A DNA stretch of 40,285 bases, taken from the NCBI GenBank assembly GCA_002407925.1, contig DHPN01000033.1:10335-50619 (forward strand), given 5' to 3'. The notes beneath the pieces were generated by a model, which saw only the letters and a program-made list of their open reading frames with translations, did not search any database and was not told where the DNA came from. A program made the translations under genes and the position numbers. Position 1 is the first letter of the stretch; every line of letters starts with the position of its first letter. Of this stretch, positions 7,413 through 15,588 are shown in pieces. Source of the DNA: Atopobiaceae bacterium UBA5363 (GTDB lineage Bacteria > Actinomycetota > Coriobacteriia > Coriobacteriales > Atopobiaceae).

Positions 7413-7733
7413 GTCCTGCCTCCTTGTGGCTAACACGCGCATGAGAGGCGCACGAACCACCCATGTAAGCGAGCACAATAATCCGTAGTAAGCACGCGCC
7501 CGCTCCTCTTATTACTATCTCCAACATCGGCACAGTCTTACATAAACAAGTTTCAAACCTGTTACCTTTTGCGAGCGGTAGGCTTCCGTCAAATAAACGG
7601 CATAGGGCCGTAAGTGTCATATCGCCTACTTATTGCGCTGTGCCATGGCTCTTCTTGCGCATGACGCATACAATATTGACGAAAGAGCGCGCTTCGCATC
7701 GCGCGTAACTCGCATACTCGAGAGAGGATCCTT
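7413..7733. other. 321-base divergent intergenic region between the GS-like gene and gpmA
   Basis: Holds the promoters of both flanking genes, the GlnR-type site at 7550-7565 and the two ribosome sites. For the GS-like gene a minus-strand TAGTAA (7512-7517) could be a -10 with no good -35, as expected for an activator-dependent promoter. I could not settle a promoter for gpmA. No small gene or RNA gene is evident. Confidence 0.5.
7550..7565 (-). promoter_or_regulatory. Candidate GlnR binding site (GTAAC-n6-GAAAC) upstream of the GS-like gene
   Basis: The minus strand reads GTAAC, six bases, GAAAC, an exact match to the a/b half-box consensus described for Streptomyces GlnR (gTnAC-n6-GaAAC). 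It ends 137 bases before the GS-like ATG and lies upstream of a possible -10 at 7512-7517, a reasonable activator position. A second adjacent half-box is not evident. By simple base odds such a match is expected about 0.002 times in this intergenic region. Confidence 0.6.
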
Positions 7734-8498
7734 ATGGCAGACGACCAGAACATGCATCTAGTCATCATTCGACACGGTGAAAGTGAGTGGAATAAGCTCA
7801 ACCTCTTCACTGGCTGGACAGACGTTGACCTCACCGACACCGGACGCGCTGAGGCAGCCTCGGGCGGCAAGGCCCTCAAGGAGCAGAGCTACGACTTCGA
7901 CGTCTGCTATACGTCACTTCTCAAGCGAGCCATCCACACCCTCAACATCGTATTGGACGAGATGGATCGGGCATGGCTGCCCGTCTACAAAACCTGGCGT
8001 CTCAATGAGCGCCACTACGGAGCCCTACAAGGCTTGAACAAGGCAAAGGCCGCCGAAGAGCACGGTGAGAAGCAGGTCCTCATCTGGAGACGCTCCTTTG
8101 ACGTTCAGCCACCGGCACTCACCCCTGGCGACAAGCGCGACCCCCATATTCAAGCGCAATTCCGCGATGTCCCCCAAAAAGACCTTCCCTACACTGAGTG
8201 CCTGAAGGACACTATCGCGCGCGCTTGGCCTTACTTCGAGGGCACCATCAAGCCGCAGCTCGAGGCTGGAAAGCGCGTCCTGATTGTCGCTCACGGCAAT
8301 AGCCTGCGTGCACTCTACATGCAGTTCGAGCACCTCACCCCAGATGAGATCCTCAAAATCAACATCCCAACGGGCGTGCCACTGTCATACACCTTTGATC
8401 CTGATTGGAATGTCGTCGACAAGCACTACATCGGAGACCCTGAGACCATCGCGCGCAAGATCGACGCAGTAGCAAACCAAGGCAAAGTTAAGAAGTAG
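7734..8498 (+). CDS. gpmA: 2,3-bisphosphoglycerate-dependent phosphoglycerate mutase
   Basis: Cytoplasmic glycolytic enzyme interconverting 3- and 2-phosphoglycerate through a phosphohistidine. The 254 aa match the usual length. The phosphoacceptor His14 lies in the RHGESEWN motif, the family's acid residue in LNERHYG (about Glu92) and the second histidine in VAHGNSLRAL (about His187). The long insertion typical of the cofactor-dependent dimeric enzymes is present (RRSFDVQPPAL, RDVPQKDLPYTECLKDT). GAGAGAGG lies 6 nt before the ATG. It is a lone plus-strand gene between two minus-strand blocks and is followed by a good terminator, so it is probably monocistronic. Confidence 0.97.
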   Translation: MADDQNMHLVIIRHGESEWNKLNLFTGWTDVDLTDTGRAEAASGGKALKEQSYDFDVCYTSLLKRAIHTLNIVLDEMDRAWLPVYKTWRLNERHYGALQGLNKAKAAEEHGEKQVLIWRRSFDVQPPALTPGDKRDPHIQAQFRDVPQKDLPYTECLKDTIARAWPYFEGTIKPQLEAGKRVLIVAHGNSLRALYMQFEHLTPDEILKINIPTGVPLSYTFDPDWNVVDKHYIGDPETIARKIDAVANQGKVKK

Positions 8499-8520
8499 GC
8501 GACAGCCGCAACCATAAAGC

Positions 8521-8560
8521 TCCCCCCGAACGTCTTGTCGATGACAGATTTGCGGGGGGA
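8521..8560. terminator. Bidirectional terminator between gpmA and the Fur-family gene
   Basis: TCCCCCCG (8521-8528) and CGGGGGGA (8553-8560) form a perfect 8-bp GC-rich stem. The 24-base loop holds an inner TGTC/GACA hairpin. It lies between convergent gene ends, with a T-containing stretch (ACTCTTTAT) after it on the plus strand. Confidence 0.75.
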
Positions 8561-8582
8561 ACTCTTTATACTGCGAACGTAC

Positions 8583-8975
8583 CTAGGCGAGCGGCAGCTT
8601 GCGATGGCAGGAAGGGCACAGCCCGTAGAAGACGGTCGCATGGTTGACGTCGGTATAGCTGCTTTTGCTCTCTACGGCACGATCAAGCTCTCTGTCATAG
8701 GACAGCGGCACGTCAACGATGGAGCCACACTCTCGGCAGACGAGATGACTATGAGGCTCGAGCGTGTCATCGAAGCGCTTGCTGCCGGGAACTCGGATGC
8801 TAAGAAGCTGGCCTGTGTCACAAAGTAGGCTCAGATTGCGATACACAGTGGCACGGCTGATTTTGCCGTCCTTCTTTCGGGCGAATTGGTAGACCTCGTC
8901 AGCCGTCGGATGATCGTGGAGCTCGCGGATGGTGTCAAGCACCAACTGCCGCTGCCGCGTGTTCCTTCTTTGCAC
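8583..8975 (-). CDS. Fur-family metalloregulator, PerR-like
   Basis: Repressor of 130 aa sensing metal or peroxide. It has the Fur winged helix (HDHPTADEVY, ISRATVYRNLSLL) and a dimerisation domain with two CxxC pairs (CRECG and CPSC) for structural zinc. Residues matching the Bacillus PerR regulatory site are all present: His in DHPTAD, Asp in RFDD, both His in HSHLVC and Asp in SIVDV. The last is Asp rather than the Glu I recall in Fur, which favours PerR. The chosen start is GTG 8975, with GGGGGTG just upstream, giving a protein beginning MQRRNTRQRQ. An ATG at 9101 would add 42 residues that do not look like Fur and has a poor ribosome site. It is the last gene after gatD, with no peroxide or iron genes nearby to show its targets. 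Confidence 0.9.
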   Translation of the reverse strand: MQRRNTRQRQLVLDTIRELHDHPTADEVYQFARKKDGKISRATVYRNLSLLCDTGQLLSIRVPGSKRFDDTLEPHSHLVCRECGSIVDVPLSYDRELDRAVESKSSYTDVNHATVFYGLCPSCHRKLPLA

Positions 8976-9102
8976 GTTACACCCCCAAGATAGATCTTTG
9001 GCCCCTCTATCATACGGCATTTGGAACGCGAGCGTCATCGCCCGCTCCCTTGCCACTGCATGATGTGGCCCGTGATGCAAACCGTGATCTGCTGAAAGCA
9101 TC

Positions 9103-9864
9103 TTACTGCTCTTTTACCTCATGAGACAGCAGGCGGCCATACATGACCTTGTTTGCGGCAAGCTCCTCGCTATCGTCAAGAGGATCCAAGACTGCCTCCC
9201 CATACTTGCGCTCAAGGGCATGTGCAATCAAATAGTCTGCCACACCTGGGTTTTTGGGAAGCAAGGGGCCGTGTATGTAGGTTCCCACCACATTCTTGTA
9301 GAGGCAGCCCTCTTCGCCGCTTGCGCCATCGTTCCCATGGCCATAGACGACCTTCCCGAGCGGCTCGGCGTCTGCTCCGAGATGGGTCCGCCCGCCATGA
9401 TTTTCATAGCCAACGACAGGCTGCAGAGAAATGCGGCTCTTCACTGCAATGTTGCCAATGAGCCGCGGCGTGCCGCGGTCTGTGAAAAGATCCACAAGGC
9501 CAAGGCCAGGAACCTTCTCGTCGCCCATCAGATAGCTTTCACCGAGTAGCTGGTATCCTCCGCACACTGCCGCAAGGACACCACCATCTTCGACGTAGGC
9601 AGCGAGCTCTTCCCTTTCGGCAAGAAGCTTGTCGCAAACGATCTTCTGCTCCCGGTCGGATCCGCCGCCAATGAAGACGATGTCGACATCTGAAAAGCTC
9701 GGACGATCCCCCACGTGGCATTGCCTGATCTCACAGCCAATGTGGCGCCACTCAAGGCGCCGCCGCAAGACGAGTATGTTGCCTGAGTCCCCATAAAGAT
9801 TCAACAGCTCGGGATAGAGATGGGCAATTCGCAGAAAGCGCCCCCCTTGTCCTCCGTTAGTCAT
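9103..9864 (-). CDS. gatD: Lipid II isoglutaminyl synthase, glutamine amidotransferase subunit GatD
   Basis: Supplies ammonia from glutamine to MurT, which amidates the alpha-carboxyl of D-Glu in lipid II. The 253-aa class I glutaminase fold shows the nucleophile Cys101 in AVCGGYQLLG and the catalytic His198 in GTYIHGPLL; the N-terminus (IAHLYPELLNLYGDSGN) is typical of GatD rather than CobB/CobQ. Start ATG 9864 lies inside the end of murT (8-base overlap), with GGGGGAG four nt before it; a TTG 21 bases earlier is less likely. The tight overlap suggests 1:1 production of the two subunits, which act as a complex. Confidence 0.95.
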   Translation of the reverse strand: MTNGGQGGRFLRIAHLYPELLNLYGDSGNILVLRRRLEWRHIGCEIRQCHVGDRPSFSDVDIVFIGGGSDREQKIVCDKLLAEREELAAYVEDGGVLAAVCGGYQLLGESYLMGDEKVPGLGLVDLFTDRGTPRLIGNIAVKSRISLQPVVGYENHGGRTHLGADAEPLGKVVYGHGNDGASGEEGCLYKNVVGTYIHGPLLPKNPGVADYLIAHALERKYGEAVLDPLDDSEELAANKVMYGRLLSHEVKEQ

Positions 9865-11230
9865 GACGCTCCCCCAATCGCTCAAGCTCAGCCTTTGCTG
9901 GCCACAAGGCCGAGTAGTTCGTAAGAACGTAAAGCGGGCACGTTATGTCGGTATCTCCTACAATGCGCAGGGCCTCTTCGACATCCCCTGAGATAGGGGC
10001 CTCAAGCCCCGCATATTTGAGGCGCACCTGCAAGTCGTTCGCCCGGTGCCCACCGACGACGACTCGAAGTCGCTCGTCCGCGACAAGACGCTCGAAATCC
10101 ACATCCCAAATCCAAGAGATGTCCTTGCCATCGTTAAAGTCGTCATTGACGACGAAGAAGACGGACTTTGGCCTCTCATCAGCCATGAGGAGCGAGATAT
10201 TTTGGTTAAATCCAGTCGGATTCTTCGCGAGGTTGAGTATGACCTCGCGACCCGCGACACTGAAGTGCTGCAGACGACCGTTGGCAGGATGGTACGCATC
10301 CAGAGCACGCTGGAAGAGCTGCGCGTCAACACCTGCGCAATGTGCCGCGGCATAGGCGGCAAGCAGGTTATAGACCATGTAGACCCCGCCAAAACCGGCT
10401 GTAATATACACGGGCTTTGGGGAGCTGCCCCTATTTGCGCGTGATACAGGCTGCGCGACGCTGAAGGAAACGCCCTGCCGTCCAACTTTTACCCCAGTTG
10501 CAACGAAGTCCAAGCCTGGGCGCTCGAAATCCCCATTGGGACAATGGAAGGCCCCAAGCTGCGCATAGCTGCGATAGTCATAGGAGAGCTCCGCCCCGCA
10601 GACTTGGCAGAAGCGCGCCTCGGGGACCCTATCCGGAGGAAGATGCAGATCTTCTCCTATCCCGAAGGCGAGCACATGCGTCCCCGCGGCAGCCGCCCGA
10701 AAGGCCACACCCATGGACAAGGGATCATCCCCGCAAGCAACCAAGACCGTCTCGGGCGAAAGGGCAAGGGCTTTGACGATCGTGTCTTGCACATGGTCTA
10801 TCTCGCCAGCTCTGTCAAGCTGATCACGGAAGAGATTGAGTAGCACAAGGAAGCGCGGTCGCAGCTGCGGCAGAATATGAATTGTAGACAGCTCATCTGC
10901 CTCCATAACGGCCCAGTCTGCATGTCCTGTGGGCAGCAGGGCCGTCGTGACTCCCGCTGCCATATTCGCACCAGCACGGTTACACAGCACGCGGAGCCCT
11001 GCAGCCTCGAGCGCAGAAGCAATGATGTTGTTCGTCGTAGTCTTTCCGTTGGTGCCACACACGACAAGAGACCCGAAGCGCAGGTGGCTAGCTAGCTCGC
11101 CCATAAGGTCAGGGTCTATCCCCAATGCCACGCGTCCCGGTAGCTGAGAGGCACTCCGATGAAGAACCGAGCGCAAGAACCACCGGCATGACCTGCCCGC
11201 CACGCATGCAATCCCCTGTTTCAAGCTCAC
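9857..11230 (-). CDS. murT: Lipid II isoglutaminyl synthase, Mur-ligase-like subunit MurT
   Basis: ATP-dependent ligase-like subunit that with GatD converts D-glutamate to D-isoglutamine in peptidoglycan stem peptides. It has 457 aa, with the Mur P-loop VVCGTNGKTTTNNIIAS near residue 60, the central segment MEADELSTIHILPQLRPRF and the C-terminal DUF1727 part (LNLAKNPTGFNQN, VNDDFNDGKDISWIWDVDFE). The inserted zinc ribbon reads CQVC...HCPNGD: the fourth cysteine of the usual C4 ribbon is Gly, confirmed in the DNA. The start is GTG 11230 with GAGG 7 nt upstream, directly after the asp23 stop. It probably belongs to the envelope operon running from 14526 to 9103. Confidence 0.95.
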   Translation of the reverse strand: MSLKQGIACVAGRSCRWFLRSVLHRSASQLPGRVALGIDPDLMGELASHLRFGSLVVCGTNGKTTTNNIIASALEAAGLRVLCNRAGANMAAGVTTALLPTGHADWAVMEADELSTIHILPQLRPRFLVLLNLFRDQLDRAGEIDHVQDTIVKALALSPETVLVACGDDPLSMGVAFRAAAAGTHVLAFGIGEDLHLPPDRVPEARFCQVCGAELSYDYRSYAQLGAFHCPNGDFERPGLDFVATGVKVGRQGVSFSVAQPVSRANRGSSPKPVYITAGFGGVYMVYNLLAAYAAAHCAGVDAQLFQRALDAYHPANGRLQHFSVAGREVILNLAKNPTGFNQNISLLMADERPKSVFFVVNDDFNDGKDISWIWDVDFERLVADERLRVVVGGHRANDLQVRLKYAGLEAPISGDVEEALRIVGDTDITCPLYVLTNYSALWPAKAELERLGERHD

Positions 11231-11232
11231 GT

Positions 11233-11790
11233 CTAAGCCTCGTCTTCAGGAGCTGCAGTGGCCTCAGGCTCTGCAGTCGCTTCCTCGCTCGCCGCTTTCT
11301 TGCTTGCTGCATATTCCTCAGGCGTCAGCACGTCCTCGATGCGGAGGCTGACGCCAGCAACATCAAGGCCTGTCATGCCCGTGATTTGCTTGACCACAGT
11401 TTTCTTGACGTCTTCAAACACCTGAGGCGCATAGACCCCGTATTCGATCATCACCGAGACGTTGACCTTGACGGCTGACTCAGGGGTGACCTCGACTGAA
11501 ACGCCCTTCCGTGGATCACGTGCGCCAAAGGTCTCTTGCACGCGGTTGAGCCAGCCTCCCTTCAGGCCAATGACCCCGGGGACGTCCCGCATGGAAATGG
11601 CCACTATCTTTTCGATCACACCGTTAGAGAAAGTAAGGGAGTCCTCGCTGTCGAGCTCACTGTCTTTCATCAGCTCGGCAGAGATGTCAGAGCCCCCTTG
11701 ATCTGCAGGCGACATCTCATGTGCCTTTGCGCCAAGAGGAGCAACACTTCCATCAGGTATCGCCACGTGCGTCTGGCTTTCTTCACTCAA
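11233..11790 (-). CDS. Asp23/Gls24-family envelope stress protein
   Basis: Peripheral protein of 185 aa that in Firmicutes is tethered at the membrane by AmaP and linked to envelope stress. The Asp23 fold covers about 50-155 (FSNGVIEKIVAISMRDVPGV, VKVNVSVMIEYGVYAPQVF, ITGMTGLDVAGVSLRIEDV). It is flanked by an acidic Ser-rich N-terminus and an Ala/Glu-rich tail. The start appears to be TTG 11790 with AGGGA 7 nt upstream; no ATG with a ribosome site fits better. It follows the DUF2273 and AmaP genes and precedes murT by 2 bases. Confidence 0.92.
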   Translation of the reverse strand: MSEESQTHVAIPDGSVAPLGAKAHEMSPADQGGSDISAELMKDSELDSEDSLTFSNGVIEKIVAISMRDVPGVIGLKGGWLNRVQETFGARDPRKGVSVEVTPESAVKVNVSVMIEYGVYAPQVFEDVKKTVVKQITGMTGLDVAGVSLRIEDVLTPEEYAASKKAASEEATAEPEATAAPEDEA

Positions 11791-11831
11791 GGTATAGTCC
11801 CTTTCTCTCGATAGCCGGCCAGCATCCAGCC

Positions 11832-12221
11832 TTATTCATGGCTTTCCTCAAAGAGCCGCCGGATGGTATGCGCGATCTGGGGGTTCCCGTCGAAGTACTG
11901 ACCGATGGCAATGCCTGCGATCACGAAAACAACAATCAAAAGCGTCGCCCAAAAGCCAATCACAAACACCAGCAGCGCCACTACAAAGCCCGTCGCCCCT
12001 CCTACGAAAGCATGCTCGTGACCAGGATAGTTTGCCTTCAGCCACTCGTTGAAGCTACGGCGCACCTGCCTGATCGGATGCTCCGCCTCACCTTCGGACG
12101 CAGCTGCAGAAGCTTGCTGCTTTTGCTTGTGGGCATCTTCAGATTCATCTGCAGAGCGCTCGGAATACTCACGTGCCTTCGGAGTCGACTCCACAGTCGT
12201 CTTAGGTTTCTTGTCAGCCAT
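11832..12221 (-). CDS. DUF2273-family small membrane protein
   Basis: 129 aa. Residues 1-65 are highly charged and low in complexity (Lys/Glu/Ser), the rest a two-segment hydrophobic hairpin (GGATGFVVALLVFVIG, TLLIVVFVIAGIAIGQYFDG) typical of DUF2273, usually encoded between amaP and asp23 homologues. The family is normally only about 60-70 residues, so the N-terminal half is an addition. The start codon lies just after the AmaP stop, and the AmaP end (GGAGAGGAGG) supplies the ribosome site, so the two are translationally coupled. Molecular role unknown; presumably part of the Asp23 membrane complex. Confidence 0.88.
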   Translation of the reverse strand: MADKKPKTTVESTPKAREYSERSADESEDAHKQKQQASAAASEGEAEHPIRQVRRSFNEWLKANYPGHEHAFVGGATGFVVALLVFVIGFWATLLIVVFVIAGIAIGQYFDGNPQIAHTIRRLFEESHE

Positions 12222-12224
12222 GAC

Positions 12225-12959
12225 TTAGGCCTCCTCTCCCGCATCGGTAGCCGGCTTGGCCTGCTTATCCTCTGCTGCAGCGCCAAGAGACGAGGAGCTT
12301 CGCCCCATCGCCACAGTGATGTCATCCGAGCTGCCCTGTGCAGAACTGGCTGCCCTGCCTGTCGCACCCTCAACTTCAGGCGCAGCCTCCTGCAGCAGCT
12401 CAGTGCTTTCTTGCAGCGGCTCAACATGATCTGTAAGGTCCTCTTGCGAGGCGGCATCGATGAACTCAAGGCCGACACTCTCGACCTTGTCGCCACATAC
12501 GTCTGCAAGTCCCTTTTCCAAATCTTCGTGGAGATGCTCGCCCGCCTCGACGACATTGACGGGCCGGCTGGGCTGTACACGGGCAAAAACACAGATATGC
12601 CCTTGTCGTTTGGCATGCACTGTCACATTTTTGGCAACCATGGAGCCATCGCGCTCAATAATATGCACGGCCTGAGCCTTGATCGCGTTACGTGTCACTT
12701 GGATCTCATCGTCACCCACGCTTGAGATCACAACAGATCGATGGCTGCGCGGCGCGAACAGCGCACCAAAGAAGAAGAAGATCAAGCCACAGACAGTAAT
12801 TCCCAAACAGACCTGGAAAGTGACAAAGACCCACGGGATGGCAAGCGCGATGGCAATTTGGTCCACAGCGATGCCATACTGGGACAGTGCTAGCACGATA
12901 AAGCACACAAGCCCGGAAAGCCCAAACAAGAACATGCAAAAACGCTTGAAACTGCTCAT
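12225..12959 (-). CDS. amaP: AmaP-like alkaline shock response membrane anchor
   Basis: Membrane anchor of 244 aa expected to hold Asp23 at the cytoplasmic membrane face. Two N-terminal transmembrane segments (about 8-28 and 47-70) are followed by a cytoplasmic alpha/beta domain (VTRNAIKAQAVHIIE, ITVH-like strands, VEAGEHLHEDLEKGLADVCG) resembling Asp23 itself, then a long Ala/Ser/Glu-rich tail from about residue 165. ATG 12959 has GGAAGGGA 7 nt upstream; an in-frame upstream start at 13022 is not supported. It is first of the amaP-DUF2273-asp23 trio, 100 bases after the LCP gene, in a run that continues into murT-gatD. Confidence 0.85.
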   Translation of the reverse strand: MSSFKRFCMFLFGLSGLVCFIVLALSQYGIAVDQIAIALAIPWVFVTFQVCLGITVCGLIFFFFGALFAPRSHRSVVISSVGDDEIQVTRNAIKAQAVHIIERDGSMVAKNVTVHAKRQGHICVFARVQPSRPVNVVEAGEHLHEDLEKGLADVCGDKVESVGLEFIDAASQEDLTDHVEPLQESTELLQEAAPEVEGATGRAASSAQGSSDDITVAMGRSSSSLGAAAEDKQAKPATDAGEEA

Positions 12960-13059
12960 GCCCAAATCCCTTCCGACGGCACATGGCGACATGCCACGGC
13001 TCTGCAGAGGACACCTTCCCAAGGATACCCCATGCGGATGGCAGCATTGCGCAGGAGCC

Positions 13060-14526
13060 CTACTCCAAACCTGAAGTGACCGTCGAGGGGTCTCCGCCAG
13101 CGTTGACGACCTCCATCATCTGCGAGAGCGCCGAGCTATCAACAACCACATAAGAGACCCCGTCGATCGTCTGTGTCGTAGATGGTATGGACGCTTGGTA
13201 GACGGTTGGCGTTGTCATGGACATGCGCACCAGCAGCGGCAGGATGCTGTAGCAACGCATCGTCGTAGACAGAAGGCTCCCCATGCTCTGCGCGACGGCA
13301 GGAAGCTCGGTAATTGGGAGGGTGCGGATCTTTGCAATGATCGCCTGAATGACCAGCTGCTGATCAGCCTGCCGCTGAAAGTCACCAAGCGCAAACCCAT
13401 GTCGCACGCGAGAAAAGAGGAGGGCGGTCTGTCCGTCCATCTCATAGGTGCCGGCAGACATCACAAGCCCCGTATAAGTTGGGTCATTGACATCCACCGG
13501 AACGGTCACGGTGATGCCACCTATCGCATCAACGAGCGTTTGGATGCCATCAAAGTTTATGAGTGCCACATGTGAGATGCTGACACCAAGCAGTTCGCTT
13601 GCCGCCTTGGCAGCTGCAGAGGCTCCTCCATAGGTGTAGGCAGCATTGATCTTCTGCGTGCCATGGCCGGCAAGCTCGATTTTAGTGTCGCGAGGGATGG
13701 AAACGAGCGTGTATTTGTTCAGAAGGGGATCGACACGCAGCAAGATCATCGTATCGGTTCTGGACGTGGTGTCCTCACTGCGAGCATCCGACCCGAGTAG
13801 CAGCACATAATAGGGTGTGAGAGGAATGTGCGGCGACAGCTCTTCCGACAGGCTCTGCTGCGTTGCGTCGTCGAAAGCGATGTCTCTGTCGATAGGGACG
13901 CAAATTACAACGTATAACACCACAATGAGTGCCAGTAAAACAAGCAACAGATTACGCACGGGATGATGCCATCGATGAGAGCGATAGGCCATCTCCCCAT
14001 CGTCGGCAGTGTTGTAGTATGCGGCACGCGCGTCACGGCGCAGCCGATGGCCGTGGCCCCTCCCCGCCCTCTCGTCATAGCCGGCATCGACGTCGTACGG
14101 GTCATTCCGTGAGTAGCGCGCGTCGAAGGCGGCGCGGTTGGCCTCTGGGTCAATGGGACGTGAGCCCACGTTGCGCGCACGGGGCGCAGCAGGACTGTAT
14201 TGCGTTGGCGGCGCAGACGCAGGCGGGACGGGGGCATGCGTTGCGGCATAAGCTCTTTGGCCAGAGTCCGCAGGCTGCGAGAGCCCATCGGCCGAGGCGC
14301 TTCTTGGCATGGCTCCGTAGGACTGCGGCCTAGAAGGACTAGCCTCATTCAGCGCATCCTGCCCCTTTCCTTCCTGTTGCTCTCCCCATGAGACGTTACT
14401 GCTTTGCTTTCGGCTAAACGCCGATCCGCTTTTCAGCGTCCCTTGAGCATGAGGTAGACGAGCGACCCCGAGATCATCTGCCTCGAGGTCGTCATCACGA
14501 ACAGAGCTGTCGTCCCGTTGGCTCAC
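13060..14526 (-). CDS. LytR-CpsA-Psr (LCP) family cell-wall glycopolymer ligase
   Basis: Membrane enzyme that would transfer a glycopolymer from a lipid carrier to peptidoglycan. Of 488 aa, the first ~185 are a cytoplasmic, disordered-looking Ser/Pro/Arg/Asp-rich region. One membrane helix follows (NLLLVLLALIVVLYVVICV), then the extracellular LCP domain with its hallmarks: LLLGSDARSEDTTSRTDTM, SIPRDTKIELAG, KINAAYTYGG, and Arg residues in LLFSRVRHGFALGDFQRQ that bind the pyrophosphate. Start is GTG 14526, four nt after GGAGG. It follows yebC by 42 bases and precedes amaP, placing it in an envelope gene run. Confidence 0.95.
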   Translation of the reverse strand: MSQRDDSSVRDDDLEADDLGVARLPHAQGTLKSGSAFSRKQSSNVSWGEQQEGKGQDALNEASPSRPQSYGAMPRSASADGLSQPADSGQRAYAATHAPVPPASAPPTQYSPAAPRARNVGSRPIDPEANRAAFDARYSRNDPYDVDAGYDERAGRGHGHRLRRDARAAYYNTADDGEMAYRSHRWHHPVRNLLLVLLALIVVLYVVICVPIDRDIAFDDATQQSLSEELSPHIPLTPYYVLLLGSDARSEDTTSRTDTMILLRVDPLLNKYTLVSIPRDTKIELAGHGTQKINAAYTYGGASAAAKAASELLGVSISHVALINFDGIQTLVDAIGGITVTVPVDVNDPTYTGLVMSAGTYEMDGQTALLFSRVRHGFALGDFQRQADQQLVIQAIIAKIRTLPITELPAVAQSMGSLLSTTMRCYSILPLLVRMSMTTPTVYQASIPSTTQTIDGVSYVVVDSSALSQMMEVVNAGGDPSTVTSGLE

Positions 14527-14568
14527 AGAGCCTCCGTGAAAATGCTAAGCACGCCGATAGATGCCTTA

Positions 14569-15369
14569 TTATTCTTCTTCTGCCAGCGCTTCTTCTATCT
14601 CGTCAGTGCGATTCATCGTGTCATAGACGTTTTGCACATCTTCAAGCTCCTCGAGCCGATCAACCAGACGCTGGACTTTCTTGGCGTCAGCCACGCTCAC
14701 GTCCGTTGGGGTCTTCGGAACCATCGTGAGCTCAGATCCCTTGACCTCGATGCCCTGGTCTTCTAAAGACTTTTGGACATCTTGCATAGCGTCGTAGGCG
14801 GTATAGACGATCCATTCGTCACCTGCATCCTCATAGTCTTCGCCATTGGCCTCGGCCACAGCCATCATGAACTCATCCTCGTCGACCGCATTGTCACGGT
14901 CGGGAACTTTTTTGTCATCGCTTTTTATAACCTTCTCGACAGCCAAGGAACCTTTGCGCTGGAACTGGAAGGCCACAGAGCCCGAAGTGCCCAGGTTGCC
15001 TCCTGCGTGTGTGAAGGCAGAACGGACATCGGCGGCTGTGCGGTTTTTGTTGTCGGTCAAGCATTCGACATACAGCGCCACCCCTGCGGGGCCATAGCCC
15101 TCATAGATGATGTTCTCATAGACAGACGCATCTGCGCCGGCGCCAAAGGCCTTATCAATTGCTGCCTTGATTTTTGCGTTCGGCATGGAGACCATGCGGG
15201 CTCGTGCAACAGCAGAGGCGAGCGTAGCGTTATTTTCTGGACTGGGATCACCGCCAAGCTTCGCCGCAACCGTTATGTTGCGCGAGAGTTTGGAAAACAG
15301 CGAAGACCTTTTCGCATCAATGGCGGCCTTCTTATGTTTGGTAGTAGCCCACTTAGAGTGTCCGGACAT
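14569..15369 (-). CDS. yebC: YebC/PmpR-family protein (DUF28)
   Basis: Cytoplasmic protein of 266 aa. Family members have been described as transcription regulators and, more recently, as factors relieving ribosome stalling. The N-terminal signature SGHSKWATTKHKKAAID is intact, followed by ARMVSMPNAKIKAAIDKAFG and YEGYGPAGVALYVECLTDN in the second domain. It is about 20 residues longer than usual, with an acidic insert (KSDDKKVPDRDNAVDEDE) and a Glu-rich C-terminus. ATG 15369 has AAGGAG 6 nt upstream; the longer frame beginning at 15423 lacks a ribosome site. It may be the first gene of the run that continues with the LCP gene. Confidence 0.96.
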   Translation of the reverse strand: MSGHSKWATTKHKKAAIDAKRSSLFSKLSRNITVAAKLGGDPSPENNATLASAVARARMVSMPNAKIKAAIDKAFGAGADASVYENIIYEGYGPAGVALYVECLTDNKNRTAADVRSAFTHAGGNLGTSGSVAFQFQRKGSLAVEKVIKSDDKKVPDRDNAVDEDEFMMAVAEANGEDYEDAGDEWIVYTAYDAMQDVQKSLEDQGIEVKGSELTMVPKTPTDVSVADAKKVQRLVDRLEELEDVQNVYDTMNRTDEIEEALAEEE

Positions 15370-15588
15370 GCATGGCTCCTTCTTAGCGTGAATGGGGAAA
15401 CATATAGATACTACTAAAAGCACACCCTCGTGAAAACCCCTGCCGTGTTGTTGTGGAGGGTTCGTCGCAATAAAACCAGCGCAAGCCGTCTGCCGACGCC
15501 TCGACTGTCTTTTATGGACCGTGATAAAGTACTAGCGGGTAGGCAAGACTCCACCCGCACAAGTCCGCACTCGTCAGGGGAGGAACGC

